DNA of 64,000 nucleotides from Corynebacterium sphenisci DSM 44792 (GCF_001941505.1 NZ_CP009248.1:1426001-1490000), one strand, 5' to 3'. Numbered from the stretch's first letter, positions 24,648 through 34,741 are shown. Numbers and translations are program-made. The notes: generated from the sequence alone by a model not told the origin.

Positions 24648-26120
24648 TCAGCCGGCCCCGTCCCCGGGGCCGACATGATCCGGGGTGACCTCGGCGACCT
24701 CGATCGCCGCCTCATCGGTGGTCTTGCGCCCCCAGTAGAGCAGGCTCACCGCCAGCGAGCCCAGGAAGAGCACCCCCATCACGCCGAGCAGCGGCCAGGG
24801 CCCGAACTGGAACACCAGCGGCACCGCGATCGCGGTGATCAACCCGCCGCCGAAGAAGGGCTCGAAGACCAGCTGCTTGTAGCCGAAGGCCTCGAAGCAG
24901 GGCGATTTCGCCTCCGGGTCCACGATCCGCATGAGCACCAGCCCGGTGGCGGTGACGCCCATGGACTGGCCGAAGTCGCCGATCCCGCGCTCCAGCCAGA
25001 AGGAGGGGATGGTCCGCGGCACCAGCCACAGCAGCAGCACCACGTTGAGCACGATCCCGCCGGCGCACAGCAGCAGGAAGGCCCACATGTTGGAGGCGAT
25101 CGCCTCCAGGGAGATCGTGGCCAGCGCGGCGACGATGAGCACGTCCAGGGCGAAGCCCTGGATCCGCAGCATCAGCCCCGGATCGATGAGATGACCCCAG
25201 CCGGCGGCGTTGAGGCCCAGCTGCAGCACGATCCCGCCGAGCATGGCCAGGGGGAACAGCGGCACGTAGGCGAGCAGCTCCACGGTGTCCGCCCACAGCG
25301 CCTGCTCCAGCCACTGCAGCCCGGAGAGCATCAGCTGGCCGATGATGATCGCCAGCGCCACGAAGGACATGTGCAGCGACAGCGGCTCGATGGACGCCGG
25401 CCGGGAGGTCAGGGTGCCGGCGGTGTACTGCTCGTCCTTGCCGAACAGGCCGCGCTGCTCCTCGATGGACTGCTCGTAGACGTCGCGCACCACCTCGGTG
25501 CGCCCGGTGCGGATCGCCCAGTTGATCACCGCCACGCCGATCACGATCCCGCCGACCAGGCCGACCGTGGCCACGGCGATGGCCAGGTCCGCGCCCTCGG
25601 ACCAGCCGACCTCCTCGAACACCGGGATCATGCCGGCGGCGGTGCCGTGGCCGCCCTCGAAGCCGATCTCGATCAGCGCCCCGGCCATTGGCGGCAGGTC
25701 CAGCAGGGGCCCGAGCACCGCGACCGCGAGCAGCAGGCCGACGACGTACTGGCCGGCGGCGAAGGCCACGCCGACGCTGAGCTGGGGCCCGGCGAGATCC
25801 ACCACCGTCCTCGGCCCGGGCAGCTTCTGGCCCAGGAAGAGGGTGGCGAAGACCACCGAGATGAGCATCCCGGGCAGCGTCTTCCACACCGCCAGCGTGT
25901 CCGCGCCGAAGAGCCCGCCCTCGGCGAACCCGTCGTGGCCGAGGGCGGCCGCGGCGGCGCCGAGGACCTCCGGGCCGGCGAGCAGGGCGAGGAAGCCGGC
26001 GATGATCGCCGAGGGCAGGAACAGCGACTGCACCCACCGGACCCGCATCCTGATGGCCTTGCCGACGAGGAGGACGAGGCCCAGCAGCAGCAGCGAGAGG
26101 CCAACCTGGTTCGCGCTCAT
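24648..26120 (-). CDS. gltS: Sodium/glutamate symporter
   Basis: A 490-residue ESS-family carrier. Hydrophobic helices run throughout, with the two family repeats recognisable at IEIGFEGGHGTAAGMIPVFE and in the C-terminal half at GDFGQSMGVTATGLVLMRI. The start ATG at 26120 gives MSANQVGLSLLLLGLVLLVG. It begins 14 bases after the tpx stop and is probably co-transcribed with tpx. Confidence 0.92.
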   Translation of the reverse strand: MSANQVGLSLLLLGLVLLVGKAIRMRVRWVQSLFLPSAIIAGFLALLAGPEVLGAAAAALGHDGFAEGGLFGADTLAVWKTLPGMLISVVFATLFLGQKLPGPRTVVDLAGPQLSVGVAFAAGQYVVGLLLAVAVLGPLLDLPPMAGALIEIGFEGGHGTAAGMIPVFEEVGWSEGADLAIAVATVGLVGGIVIGVAVINWAIRTGRTEVVRDVYEQSIEEQRGLFGKDEQYTAGTLTSRPASIEPLSLHMSFVALAIIIGQLMLSGLQWLEQALWADTVELLAYVPLFPLAMLGGIVLQLGLNAAGWGHLIDPGLMLRIQGFALDVLIVAALATISLEAIASNMWAFLLLCAGGIVLNVVLLLWLVPRTIPSFWLERGIGDFGQSMGVTATGLVLMRIVDPEAKSPCFEAFGYKQLVFEPFFGGGLITAIAVPLVFQFGPWPLLGVMGVLFLGSLAVSLLYWGRKTTDEAAIEVAEVTPDHVGPGDGAG

Positions 26121-26134
26121 GACGCCATCGGGCC

Positions 26135-26635
26135 TCAGCCGTCGAGGGCGGCCAGCGCCGCGTCGTAGTCGGGCTCCTCGGTGATCTCGCCGACCAGCTC
26201 CACGTGGCGGATCACGCCCTCCGCATCGGCGACGACCACGGCCCGGGCGAGCAACCCGGCCAGCGGCCCGTCGGCCTGCACCACCCCGAAGGCCTCGCCG
26301 AAGCCGCGGCGGAAGTCGGAGGCGGAGACGACGGCGTCGAGGCCCTCCGCGGCGCAGAAGCGGTCCAGGGCGAAGGGCAGGTCGCGGGAGACGTTGAGGA
26401 CGGTGACGTCGCCGCGGCCGTCGGCGATCTCGTTGAAGCGGCGGGCCGCGGCGGCGCACACCCCGGTGTCGATGGACGGGAAGATGGACAGCACGAGGGC
26501 CCGGCCGGCGAAGCGCTCGGCGGTGACCTCGGCGAGGTCGGTGCCGGTGAGCGTGAAGCCCGGCAGGCGGTCGCCGACGGCGGGCAGCTCGCCGGAGAGG
26601 TGGACGGGGGTTCCATGGAATGCGGTGGTAGTCAT
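26135..26635 (-). CDS. tpx: Thiol peroxidase
   Basis: A 166-residue atypical 2-Cys peroxiredoxin that reduces lipid and hydrogen peroxides with thioredoxin. The peroxidatic cysteine is C60 (SIDTGVC), with the resolving C94 in LDRFCAAEG. Length and the N-terminal HGTPVHLSGELPAVGD fit Tpx. TAGAAC lies 6 bases before the ATG; this is a poor -10, so leaderless initiation is uncertain. Confidence 0.95.
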   Translation of the reverse strand: MTTTAFHGTPVHLSGELPAVGDRLPGFTLTGTDLAEVTAERFAGRALVLSIFPSIDTGVCAAAARRFNEIADGRGDVTVLNVSRDLPFALDRFCAAEGLDAVVSASDFRRGFGEAFGVVQADGPLAGLLARAVVVADAEGVIRHVELVGEITEEPDYDAALAALDG

Positions 26636-26676
26636 GCCCCCGTTCTACCGCATTCGGAGCCAAAGGGGAATGGTGC

Positions 26677-28383
26677 TCACGGTCGGGTCCCGCGCACGGC
26701 CGCCGCCATCGACCGGCCCGCCCGCATTCCGGAGAAGATGCAGCCGCCGAGGAAGGTGCCCTCCAGGGCGTTGCCCCCGTGCATCCCGCCGCCGCCGAAG
26801 CCGGTGGCCTCCCCGGCGGCCCACAACCCCGGCACCGGGGCGCCGTCGGCGCCGAGCGCCCGGGCGTCCAGGTCGGTCTCGATTCCGCCGAGGGTCTTCC
26901 GGGTCAGCGGGCGCAGCCGCACCGCGATGAGCGGCCCATGCGCCCGGTCCAGGATCCGGTGCGGGGCGGCCGCCCGGATCAGCCGATCCCCGATGAAGCG
27001 GCGCGCCACCCGCAGGTAGTTGACCTGGTGGTCCTTGGAGAAGGGGTTGGCCACCTGCAGATCCCGGGCCTCGATCTGCTCACGCAGCCGCTCCGCGCGC
27101 AGCTCCGGGCCCGCCTCCCCGACCAGCTCGTTCATCCCCGCGACGAGCTTCTCCAGGTTCTCCGCGACCACCCAGTCCTCGCCATGGTCCATGAAGGCGC
27201 GCACCGGGGCCGGGATCCCGGAGCGGACCTTGTCCACCAGCTTGGCGAGCTTCTTCTCGGTGAGGTCCGGGTTCTGCTCGGAGCCGGAGAAGAGGAACTC
27301 CTTGGCCACGATGGTGCCGTTGAGCACGAACCAGGACCAGCCGTAGCCGGTGCCCAGGATCGCGCGCATGGTGCCCACCGTGTCCGCGCCCGGGATGTTC
27401 GGCGCCGGCAGGCGCTCCCCGGTGGCGTCGAACCACATCGCCGAGGGCCCGGGGATGATCCGGATCCCGTGCCCGGGCCAGATCGGGTCCCAGTTGGCCA
27501 TGCCCTCGGTGTAATGCCACATCCGGTCCCGGTTGATGGTGCGCGCCCCGGCGGCCTCGGCGATGTCGATGCCGCGGCCGTCGACGTGCGCGGGCACGCC
27601 CACCACCATGTCCTCCGGCATCGGGCCCAGGGACTGCTCCGGCCAGTGCTCGCGCACCTTCGCCAGGTTGCCGCCCACCCCGCCGGTGGCCACCAGGGTG
27701 GCCCGGCCGCGCAGCTCGAAGTCGCGCAGCTCCCCGTCCGGGGAGGCCACCCCGCGCTCCAGGTGGTCGCAGGCCTCCAGCACGGCGCCCGCCACCCCGC
27801 GCACCACCCCGTCCTCCACGATCAGCCGATCCACCCGGTGCCGGTGCGCGAAGCGCACCCGCCCGGCGGCCTCCGCCTCGGCCAGCGGCTCGGCGAAGAT
27901 CCGCACCACCTCCGGGCCGGTGCCCCAGGTGAGGTGGAACCGGGGCACCGAGTTGCCGTGCCCGTCGGCGCGGCCGGCGCCGCGTTCGGCCCAGCCGACC
28001 ACCGGCACCAGGCGCAGGCCCAGCCCGGTGAGGTAGTCCCGCTTCTCCCCCGCCGCGAACTCCAGGTAGGCCTCCGCCCACCGGCGCGGCCAATGGTCCT
28101 CGGCCCGGTCGAAGCCGGCGGAGGCCAGCCAGTCGTGCCGGGCCAGCTCCAGGCTGTCGCGCACCCCCAGCCGCCGCTGCTCCGGGGAATCCACCAGGAA
28201 CAGCCCGCCCAGCGACCAGTGCGCCTGGCCGCCCCGGTTCGCCGCGGACTCCTGGTCCACGACCACCACCCGGGCCCCGGCGGCCTGGGCCTCGTAGGCG
28301 GCGACCAGCCCGGCGAGGCCGGCGCCGACCACCACCACGTCGAATTCGCCCGCGGGCGTGGGATTGGCGTGCTGCGTGCTCAT
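26677..28383 (-). CDS. FAD-binding dehydrogenase (KstD/fumarate reductase-like)
   Basis: A 568-residue flavoprotein. FAD binding is shown by VVVVGAGLAGLVAAYEAQAAG near residue 16, the acidic VVVDQES and a C-terminal GLWAAGEATGFGGGGMHGGN. The family also contains 3-ketosteroid-1-dehydrogenases and related oxidases; a specific substrate is not evident. The N-terminus shows no export signal. TAGGGT lies 7 bases before the ATG with no Shine-Dalgarno. The neighbouring upstream gene is a CFA-like methyltransferase 68 bases away. Confidence 0.85.
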   Translation of the reverse strand: MSTQHANPTPAGEFDVVVVGAGLAGLVAAYEAQAAGARVVVVDQESAANRGGQAHWSLGGLFLVDSPEQRRLGVRDSLELARHDWLASAGFDRAEDHWPRRWAEAYLEFAAGEKRDYLTGLGLRLVPVVGWAERGAGRADGHGNSVPRFHLTWGTGPEVVRIFAEPLAEAEAAGRVRFAHRHRVDRLIVEDGVVRGVAGAVLEACDHLERGVASPDGELRDFELRGRATLVATGGVGGNLAKVREHWPEQSLGPMPEDMVVGVPAHVDGRGIDIAEAAGARTINRDRMWHYTEGMANWDPIWPGHGIRIIPGPSAMWFDATGERLPAPNIPGADTVGTMRAILGTGYGWSWFVLNGTIVAKEFLFSGSEQNPDLTEKKLAKLVDKVRSGIPAPVRAFMDHGEDWVVAENLEKLVAGMNELVGEAGPELRAERLREQIEARDLQVANPFSKDHQVNYLRVARRFIGDRLIRAAAPHRILDRAHGPLIAVRLRPLTRKTLGGIETDLDARALGADGAPVPGLWAAGEATGFGGGGMHGGNALEGTFLGGCIFSGMRAGRSMAAAVRGTRP

Positions 28384-28390
28384 GCCCCGG

Positions 28391-28396
28391 ACCCTA
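28391..28396 (-). promoter_or_regulatory. -10 element of the flavin dehydrogenase (leaderless)
   Basis: TAGGGT on the minus strand, 7 bases before the ATG at 28383. Confidence 0.5.
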
Positions 28397-28451
28397 GCGT
28401 TTCCTTTCCGGAACCGCACCAGTTTCCCGGGGGACGCTCCCGCCGCGGCGC

Positions 28452-29786
28452 TCAGCGCCGGGGCCGGGGCGCGGCGGCCAGCTCCAGCAGCACCATGTCC
28501 AGCCGGCCGGAGGCCACCAACGCCTCCTGCAGCGCCAGGTGGTAGTCCCACAGCCGTCGGTACACCCGGTCGTAGCCCAGGCCCGCGGCCTGCCGGGAGT
28601 TCGCCTCGAACCGGGCCCGCCACAGCCGCAGGCTCGCCGCCCAGTGCCCGGGGAAATGGGTGCGGGAGACGATCCGCAGCCCGGTGTCGCGTGCCACGGT
28701 GCGCTGCAGCGCGGCGAGGCTCGGGTGGTGCAGCGCCGGCCACACATAGGAGCGGGTCAGCTGCAGCGCCTCCGCCGCGGTCTCGTCGAAATCCCCGGTG
28801 GCCACCGCCGCCTGCACCACGATCCGGCCCCGGTCGGCGAGCAGCCGCTCCGCATCGCGCAACCAGGTGCGCAGCCCCGCCGCGCCCAGGGTCTCCAGCC
28901 GCTCCACGCACAGGATCGCGTCGTAGTCGCTGGGGAAGGCCCGCGGTCCGGGCAGCGCGTCCTCGGCGCGCAGCACCCGCACCGCCGGGGCCAGCCCCGC
29001 CGCCCCGGCGGCGGCGAGCACCGCCTCGGCGGCGTCATCGGAGACCGCCAGCACATCGGCGGCCGCCCCCGCCTGGGCCGCGGCGATCGCCGCGGCCCCG
29101 CCGGCGGCCGGCCACTCCAGCACCCGGTCCCCGGCGCGCACCCCCGCCAGGCGCAGCATCGCCGCCACCCGCCGGGCCTGCGCCGCCGGCAGATCCGCCC
29201 GGTCCGGGGCCACCGGGTCGGCCACCCGGGTGACCTCCACCGGCACCCGCTCCGGGGCCCCGCGGCGGCCCGCGCCGGGGCCCGGCAGCGGCACCTGCTC
29301 CACCACCGTGGTCGCCGGCCCGGAGGCGAACAGGGCGCTGCCCGCGGCCAGCCCCGGCCCCGCGTAGAGCGCCACCAGGGAAGCCGGGAGATCCCCGCCC
29401 GGGTCGGCCTCGGCCACGTCCGGCCGGGGCCCGGCCACGGTGCGCAGCCCCCGGCCGAGCCGGCCGGGTGGCCCGGCGTCCAGGCCCGCGGCCAGCAGCG
29501 CCGCCAGGGTCTCCGGCAGCGTGTCGGAGTCCCACTCCCCCGCCAGGTAGGACTCGCCCAGGCCCAGCCAGCCGGACTCGGCGATCCGGGCGTACAGCGC
29601 CGCGTCGCGGATCCGGATCCGGCGGCCGCCGGCGGCGTCGTCGGCGGCGAGGTCGACCACCCCGGCCCGGGCCAGCGCCCGGGTGAACCCGCGCCGGGCC
29701 AGATCCGCGCGCACCCCGGCCAGCCGGCCGCCGGGCACCCGGGCCACCCCGGGCCAGCGCCGCTCGTCGATGATCGCGCCGCGCAT
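28452..29786 (-). CDS. CFA synthase / UfaA1-like SAM methyltransferase, altered motifs
   Basis: A 444-residue protein with the shape of actinobacterial cyclopropane-fatty-acid synthase or unsaturated-fatty-acid methyltransferase. It has an N-terminal GLGESYLAGEWDSDTL, then the methyltransferase domain. Signature positions are weakened: the SAM loop expected as GxGxG reads VLEWPAAGGAAAIAAA. The catalytic-region glutamate survives in VERLETLG, but the tyrosine expected in the HYxxTLRxW motif is a tryptophan (GHWAASLRLW). GGGAGG precedes the ATG. It may act on lipids with changed chemistry or be losing function. Confidence 0.8.
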   Translation of the reverse strand: MRGAIIDERRWPGVARVPGGRLAGVRADLARRGFTRALARAGVVDLAADDAAGGRRIRIRDAALYARIAESGWLGLGESYLAGEWDSDTLPETLAALLAAGLDAGPPGRLGRGLRTVAGPRPDVAEADPGGDLPASLVALYAGPGLAAGSALFASGPATTVVEQVPLPGPGAGRRGAPERVPVEVTRVADPVAPDRADLPAAQARRVAAMLRLAGVRAGDRVLEWPAAGGAAAIAAAQAGAAADVLAVSDDAAEAVLAAAGAAGLAPAVRVLRAEDALPGPRAFPSDYDAILCVERLETLGAAGLRTWLRDAERLLADRGRIVVQAAVATGDFDETAAEALQLTRSYVWPALHHPSLAALQRTVARDTGLRIVSRTHFPGHWAASLRLWRARFEANSRQAAGLGYDRVYRRLWDYHLALQEALVASGRLDMVLLELAAAPRPRR

Positions 29787-29884
29787 CGTGCTGACCTCCC
29801 TCGCCGCCGGCCGGGCGCCGTCCGCCGCCCGCCTGGCAGGCTACCGCCGCGGCGCCCCGAATCGGCGGCGGCGCACCGTGGGGA

Positions 29885-29890
29885 TAGGAT
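29885..29890 (+). promoter_or_regulatory. -10 element of ndh
   Basis: TAGGAT, giving a leader of about 65 bases before the ndh ATG at 29962. Within 29787-29961 I see only this and the ndh ribosome-binding site. Confidence 0.4.
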
Positions 29891-29961
29891 GACCGGGAAC
29901 ACCGGCCACCCGCCGCCACCCGCGGCGGCGGCCGCGGCAAACCCACTTCCTAGGAGACACC

Positions 29962-31347
29962 ATGAGCCAGACCCCGTTCCGCCCGCAGACCGGGCGCCCG
30001 CACGTGGTCATCGTCGGTTCCGGTTTCGCCGGGCTGTTCGCGGCCCGCAAGCTCAAGGACGCCAACGTCGACGTCACCATCATCGACCGAACCAACCACC
30101 ACCTCTTCCAGCCGCTGCTCTACCAGGTCGCCACCGGCATCCTCTCCTCCGGCGAGATCGCCCCGCCGACCCGGCAGATCTTCGACGGCGAATCCAATGT
30201 CCGGGTGGTCAAGGGCGACGTCACCGACATCGACCTCGAGGCCAACACGGTCACCTCCCAGCTCGGCGAGCAGACCAACGTCTGGGGCTTCGACTACCTG
30301 CTGCTGGCCGCCGGCGCCGGCCAGTCCTACTTCGGAAACGACGGCTTCGCCCACTACGCGCCCGGCATGAAGACCATCGACGACGCCCTGGAGATCCGGG
30401 CCCGGATCATCTCCGCCTTCGAGCGCGCCGAGCTCACCGACGACCCGGCCGAGCGGGAGCGCCTGCTCACCTTCGTGGTGGTCGGCGCCGGGCCCACTGG
30501 CGTGGAGCTCGCCGGCCAGCTCGCCGAGCTCGCCAACCGCACCCTGACCTCCAGCTACCGCTCCTTCAACCCGCACTCCGCCCGGGTGATCCTGCTCGAC
30601 GGGGCCCCGCAGGTGCTGCCGCCCTTCGGCAAGCGTCTGGGCCGCAAGGCGCAGCAGAACCTGGAGTCCCTCGGCGTGGTGGTCAAGCTCAACTCCATCG
30701 TCACCGACGTCGACGAGCGTGGCGTGACCTACCGCAACAAGGACGGCCAGGAGGAGTCCATCCCCTCCTACTGCAAGATCTGGTCGGCCGGGGTGTCCGC
30801 CTCCCCGCTGGGCCGGATGGTCGCCGAGCAGGCCGGGGTGGAGGTCGACCGCGCCGGCCGGGTGCCGGTGAACCCGGACCTCACCGTCGGCGAGCGCCGC
30901 GACGTGTTCGTGCTCGGCGACATGATGAGCCTGGACGGGCTGCCCGGGGTGGCCCAGGTGGCGATCCAGGGCGGCGAATGCGCCGCCGGCTACATCGCCG
31001 CCGAGGCGGAGGGCCGCGACATCGCCGAGCGGGAGCCCTTCGAGTACTTCGACAAGGGCTCCATGGCCACCGTGTCCCGCTTCTCCGCGGTGGTGAAGCT
31101 CGGCAAGGTGGAGGTCTCCGGCTTCCTCGGCTGGCTGCTCTGGCTGGGCGTGCACCTGATGTTCCTGGTGGGCTTCCGCAACCGGCTGGTGTCCTGCATC
31201 AGCTGGGGGCTCAACGTGCTCACCCGGGACCGCTGGCAGCTGGTGTCCACCCGCCAGCAGATGTACGCCCGCAACGCCATCGACCAGCTCGATGACCTGG
31301 TCGGCGAGGTCAAGCCGATCGAGGTCTCGGACACCCGCCGGAAGTAG
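29962..31347 (+). CDS. ndh: Type II NADH dehydrogenase
   Basis: Single-subunit, non-proton-pumping NADH:menaquinone oxidoreductase on the inner membrane face, 461 residues. The FAD loop is VVIVGSGFAGLFAARKL near residue 15 and the NADH loop is FVVVGAGPTGVELAGQLAEL near 175. DVFVLGDMM and AIQGGECAAGYIA complete the fold. The C-terminal GWLLWLGVHLMFLVGFRNR is the membrane-contact helix. AGGAG lies 6 bases before the ATG. The next gene starts on the base after the stop. Confidence 0.96.
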   Translation: MSQTPFRPQTGRPHVVIVGSGFAGLFAARKLKDANVDVTIIDRTNHHLFQPLLYQVATGILSSGEIAPPTRQIFDGESNVRVVKGDVTDIDLEANTVTSQLGEQTNVWGFDYLLLAAGAGQSYFGNDGFAHYAPGMKTIDDALEIRARIISAFERAELTDDPAERERLLTFVVVGAGPTGVELAGQLAELANRTLTSSYRSFNPHSARVILLDGAPQVLPPFGKRLGRKAQQNLESLGVVVKLNSIVTDVDERGVTYRNKDGQEESIPSYCKIWSAGVSASPLGRMVAEQAGVEVDRAGRVPVNPDLTVGERRDVFVLGDMMSLDGLPGVAQVAIQGGECAAGYIAAEAEGRDIAEREPFEYFDKGSMATVSRFSAVVKLGKVEVSGFLGWLLWLGVHLMFLVGFRNRLVSCISWGLNVLTRDRWQLVSTRQQMYARNAIDQLDDLVGEVKPIEVSDTRRK

Positions 31348-33120
31348 ATGGCGGGCCGCTCCCCCGACGCCCCGGCGCGCCCAATCGGCGTGCGCCGGGG
31401 CGCCGCCATGCTGCGGGCGCACCTCGCCGGCGCCGGCCCGGCGCTGGCCGCCGTGCTGGCCCTGTCCGCCGTCGACGCCGCAGCCGGCCTGGCCCAGCCG
31501 CTGCTGGTGCACCGGCTCATCGACGCCGTCGGCGCCGGCGCCGCGATCCGCGGCATCGTCGCGCTGCTCGCCGGCACCATCGTCCTCGCCGCGATCGCCG
31601 GCGCCGGCCAGCAGTACCTGCTGGGCCGCACCGCGGAGACCATGGTGCGCTCCCTGCGGCACACCCTGATCGGCCATCTGCTCACCCTGCCGATGGCCGC
31701 CTACCGCCGGCACCGGGTCGGCGACCTGGTCTCCCGGGTGGGCGCGGACACCGCCGCGGTGCGCGCCGCGCTCACCGGCGGCGTCGTCGACGCCGTCGGC
31801 GGGGCGCTGGTGATCCTCGGCGCCGGGATCGCGATGTTCCTGCTGGACCGGCTGCTGCTCGCCGTGGCGGTGGGGGTGCTCGCCCTGGCGGTGGCGGTGG
31901 TCCTCGCCGCCGGCGCCCGGATCCGGGAGCTGGCCCGCCGGGTGCAGGAATCCACCGGGGAGATGGCCGCCGGGGTGACCCGGGCGCTGGGCGGGATGCC
32001 GCTGATCCGCGCCGCCGGGGCCGCCGACGCGGAGATCGCGGCGGTGCGCGGCGCCGCGGACCGGGCCTGGGCGGCCTCGTTGCGCTCGGTGCGGCTGCAG
32101 GCGCTGCTCTGGCCGGCCAGCGGGATCGCGGTGCAGCTGGCCTTCCTCTCCGTGCTGGGCCTGGGCGGGGCCCGGGTCGCCGCCGGGGCGCTCACCGTGG
32201 CGGATCTGGTGGCCTTCCTGATGTTCCTGTTCATGCTGATGATGCCGGTGGGCGCGGTCTTCGGCGCAATCTCCACCATCGCCGCCGCGCTCGGCGCGCT
32301 CACCCGGATCGGCGAGGTGCTCGACGCCCCCGCCGAGGACGCCGCGGATCGGCCCCGCCCCGGCGCCGCCCCGGACTTCTCCGGGGCCGCCCCGGCGGTG
32401 TCCTTCGAGGAGGTGACCTTCACCCACGACGGCGCCGCCGCGCCGGCCCTGGACCGGGTCAGCTTCACCGCCGAGGCCGGGGCGGTCACCGCCATCGTCG
32501 GCCCCTCCGGGGCGGGCAAATCCACCCTGCTGGAGCTCATCGAGCGCTTCGCCGAACCCGATTCCGGGGTGATCCGGGTCGGCGGGGCGGATCTGCGGGA
32601 TCTGGACCGGGCGCGGCTGCGCGCCGCGATCGGCTACGTGGACCAGGCCGCCACCGCGGTGTCCGGCACCGTCGCCGGCAACCTCACCCTGGGCCTGGAC
32701 GGGGTCGACGAGGGGCGGCAGCGCGCCGCGCTGGCGGAGGTGAACCTGCTGGGGCGCGTCGAGGCGCACCCGGACGGGCTCGCCGCGGAGATCGGCGAGG
32801 GCGGGGTGGCCCTCTCCGGCGGGGAGCGTCAGCGCCTGGCGCTGGCCCGCTGCCTACTCGCGGACCGGCCGCTGCTGCTGCTCGACGAGCCCACCGCCGC
32901 CCTGGACTCCCGCAACGAGCGCGCCCTGCGCGAGGCGATCGCCGCCTCCGCGCGGCGGCGCAGCGTGCTCATCGTGGCGCACCGGCTGGCCACGGTCGCC
33001 GACGCGGACCGGATCATCGTGCTCGACCAGGGCCGGGTCGCCGGGGTCGGCGACCATGCCGGGCTGCTCGCGGGCAACGCCCTGTACCGGGAGCTGGCCC
33101 GGGACCAGCTGCTCGGCTGA
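31348..33120 (+). CDS. ABC exporter, fused permease and ATPase
   Basis: A 590-residue ABC half-transporter of the multidrug/lipid exporter type. The six-helix domain (about 20-310) includes a coupling-helix segment MAAYRRHRVGDLVSRVGAD. The ATPase has Walker A GPSGAGKST, signature LSGGERQRLALARCL, Walker B PLLLLDEPTAALDS and H-loop VAHRL. It follows ndh without a gap, so both may share a transcript. No substrate is indicated. Confidence 0.9.
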   Translation: MAGRSPDAPARPIGVRRGAAMLRAHLAGAGPALAAVLALSAVDAAAGLAQPLLVHRLIDAVGAGAAIRGIVALLAGTIVLAAIAGAGQQYLLGRTAETMVRSLRHTLIGHLLTLPMAAYRRHRVGDLVSRVGADTAAVRAALTGGVVDAVGGALVILGAGIAMFLLDRLLLAVAVGVLALAVAVVLAAGARIRELARRVQESTGEMAAGVTRALGGMPLIRAAGAADAEIAAVRGAADRAWAASLRSVRLQALLWPASGIAVQLAFLSVLGLGGARVAAGALTVADLVAFLMFLFMLMMPVGAVFGAISTIAAALGALTRIGEVLDAPAEDAADRPRPGAAPDFSGAAPAVSFEEVTFTHDGAAAPALDRVSFTAEAGAVTAIVGPSGAGKSTLLELIERFAEPDSGVIRVGGADLRDLDRARLRAAIGYVDQAATAVSGTVAGNLTLGLDGVDEGRQRAALAEVNLLGRVEAHPDGLAAEIGEGGVALSGGERQRLALARCLLADRPLLLLDEPTAALDSRNERALREAIAASARRRSVLIVAHRLATVADADRIIVLDQGRVAGVGDHAGLLAGNALYRELARDQLLG

Positions 33121-33135
33121 GCCGGGCTCAGCCGA
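33113..33135. terminator. Hairpin containing both stop codons of abc and pitA
   Basis: TCGGCTGAG (33113-33121) and CTCAGCCGA (33127-33135) form a perfect 9-bp stem with a 5-base loop. The ABC stop TGA lies in one arm and the pitA stop TGA, on the other strand, in the other. Confidence 0.6.
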
Positions 33136-34741
33136 AGACGGCGCGCAACGCCAGCACCGCCGCCGCGGACACCCCCGCCGCCGCGGGCAGGGTCACCACC
33201 CAGGCCAGGGCGATGGGCTTCATCAGCCCCCAGTTCGCGGCCCGGTTGACGATGCCCACCCCGAGCACCGCCCCGATCAGGATATGCGTGGACGACACCG
33301 GCAGGCCGATCAGCGAGGCGGTCATCACCACCGCCGCGGCGGCGAGCTCCGCGGCGAACCCGGAGGCCGGGTGCATGGCGGTGAGCCCGGAGCCGACGGT
33401 GGCGATCACGAAGCGGCCGATGAACCACAGCCCGCAGACCAGGGCCAGGCCCATGGCCAGCATCACCTCCGGGGGCACCGGCGCCTCCTCGTCGATCGCC
33501 CCGGTGCGCAGCACGTCCACGATCGCGGCGAAGGGGCCGATCGCGTTGGCGATGTCGTTGGAGCCGTGGCTGAAGGCGAAGGCCGAGGCGGTGAACACCT
33601 GCATCCAGGAGAAGAGCAGGAAGGTGGACCGCTCCAGGGACTGCCGCTTGAGGGTCTTCGCGAAGATGAACACCGCCATCCACACGGTGGCCCCGATCAT
33701 GGCCAGGATGATCAGGTTGCCCACCCCGGAGATGTCCAGGTGCAGGTTCTTCAGCCCCTTGAACAGCATCATCGCGCCGATCACGATGGCGCCGACGGCC
33801 GCGAGCACCGGCACCCAGGTCTCCAGGGCGCGGTGCGGATCCACCGCGTCGATGTCCGCGTTGATGTCGTGCAGCTCCCGGTAGTAGTCGCTCTCCAGAT
33901 CCTCCCGGGTGTGCCCCTCCTCGGTGACGGTCACCGCGTCCTGGGCCATCGCGTTGGTGTAGGAGATCTGCTGCAGCTCGTCGAGGCGCTCGAAGGCGGC
34001 CTTGTGCCGGGTGCGTAGCTCCGCCCGGCGCAGCCGGATCGCGCGCACCCGCTCATCGGCGTGCTCGTTGTAGACCAGGATGTGCCGTTTGATGAGGCCG
34101 AAGATCAGGTAGGCGCCGAGCCCGCCGAGCACCGGGGAGAGCACCCAGGACGCGGCGATGGTGCCGATCTTCGACCACTGCACCATCTCCACCCCGCCGG
34201 TGCCGTCGACGGCGCCGATGGTCAGCGCGGCGCCGACGATGCCGCCGATGATGGAGTGCGTGGTGGACACCGGCCAGCCCATCCGGGTGGCGGCGAGCAG
34301 CCACAGCGCCGCCCCGAGCAGGGAGGACATCATGATGAAGCCGAAATCGGCCGGGGCCAGGTCGATGGCGCCGAGATCGACGATCCCGGAGCGCACCGTG
34401 TCGGTGACCTCCCCGCCGGCGAGCACCGCCCCGCCGACCTCGAAGACCGCGGCGACCAGCAGCGCCTGCTTCATGGTCAGGGTGCCGGCGCCGACGGAGG
34501 TGCCGAAGGAGTTGGCCACGTCATTGCCGCCGATGTTGAAGGCCATGAACATGGCGAAGAGGATCGCGGTCAGCAGCAGCGGCAGCCCCGCATCGGGGCC
34601 GACGTAGCCGCGGGCCCACAGGATGAACAGGATCAGGGTGGCGGCGAGCACCGCGCCGAAGCCGGTGTGCCACCACCGGTCGCCGCCGGCGCCCACCCCC
34701 CTCGCGGCGTCCCCGGGGGCCTGCATGGTCATGGTGCTCAT
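33128..34741 (-). CDS. pitA: Inorganic phosphate transporter, PiT family
   Basis: A 537-residue low-affinity phosphate (metal-phosphate)/proton symporter. The two inverted PiT signatures are [20 protein letters not shown] near the N-terminus and [18 protein letters not shown] in the C-terminal half. A cytosolic loop of about 100 residues ([33 protein letters not shown]) separates the halves. The upstream region contains a 12-C tract. Confidence 0.95.
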   Translation of the reverse strand: MSTMTMQAPGDAARGVGAGGDRWWHTGFGAVLAATLILFILWARGYVGPDAGLPLLLTAILFAMFMAFNIGGNDVANSFGTSVGAGTLTMKQALLVAAVFEVGGAVLAGGEVTDTVRSGIVDLGAIDLAPADFGFIMMSSLLGAALWLLAATRMGWPVSTTHSIIGGIVGAALTIGAVDGTGGVEMVQWSKIGTIAASWVLSPVLGGLGAYLIFGLIKRHILVYNEHADERVRAIRLRRAELRTRHKAAFERLDELQQISYTNAMAQDAVTVTEEGHTREDLESDYYRELHDINADIDAVDPHRALETWVPVLAAVGAIVIGAMMLFKGLKNLHLDISGVGNLIILAMIGATVWMAVFIFAKTLKRQSLERSTFLLFSWMQVFTASAFAFSHGSNDIANAIGPFAAIVDVLRTGAIDEEAPVPPEVMLAMGLALVCGLWFIGRFVIATVGSGLTAMHPASGFAAELAAAAVVMTASLIGLPVSSTHILIGAVLGVGIVNRAANWGLMKPIALAWVVTLPAAAGVSAAAVLALRAVFG

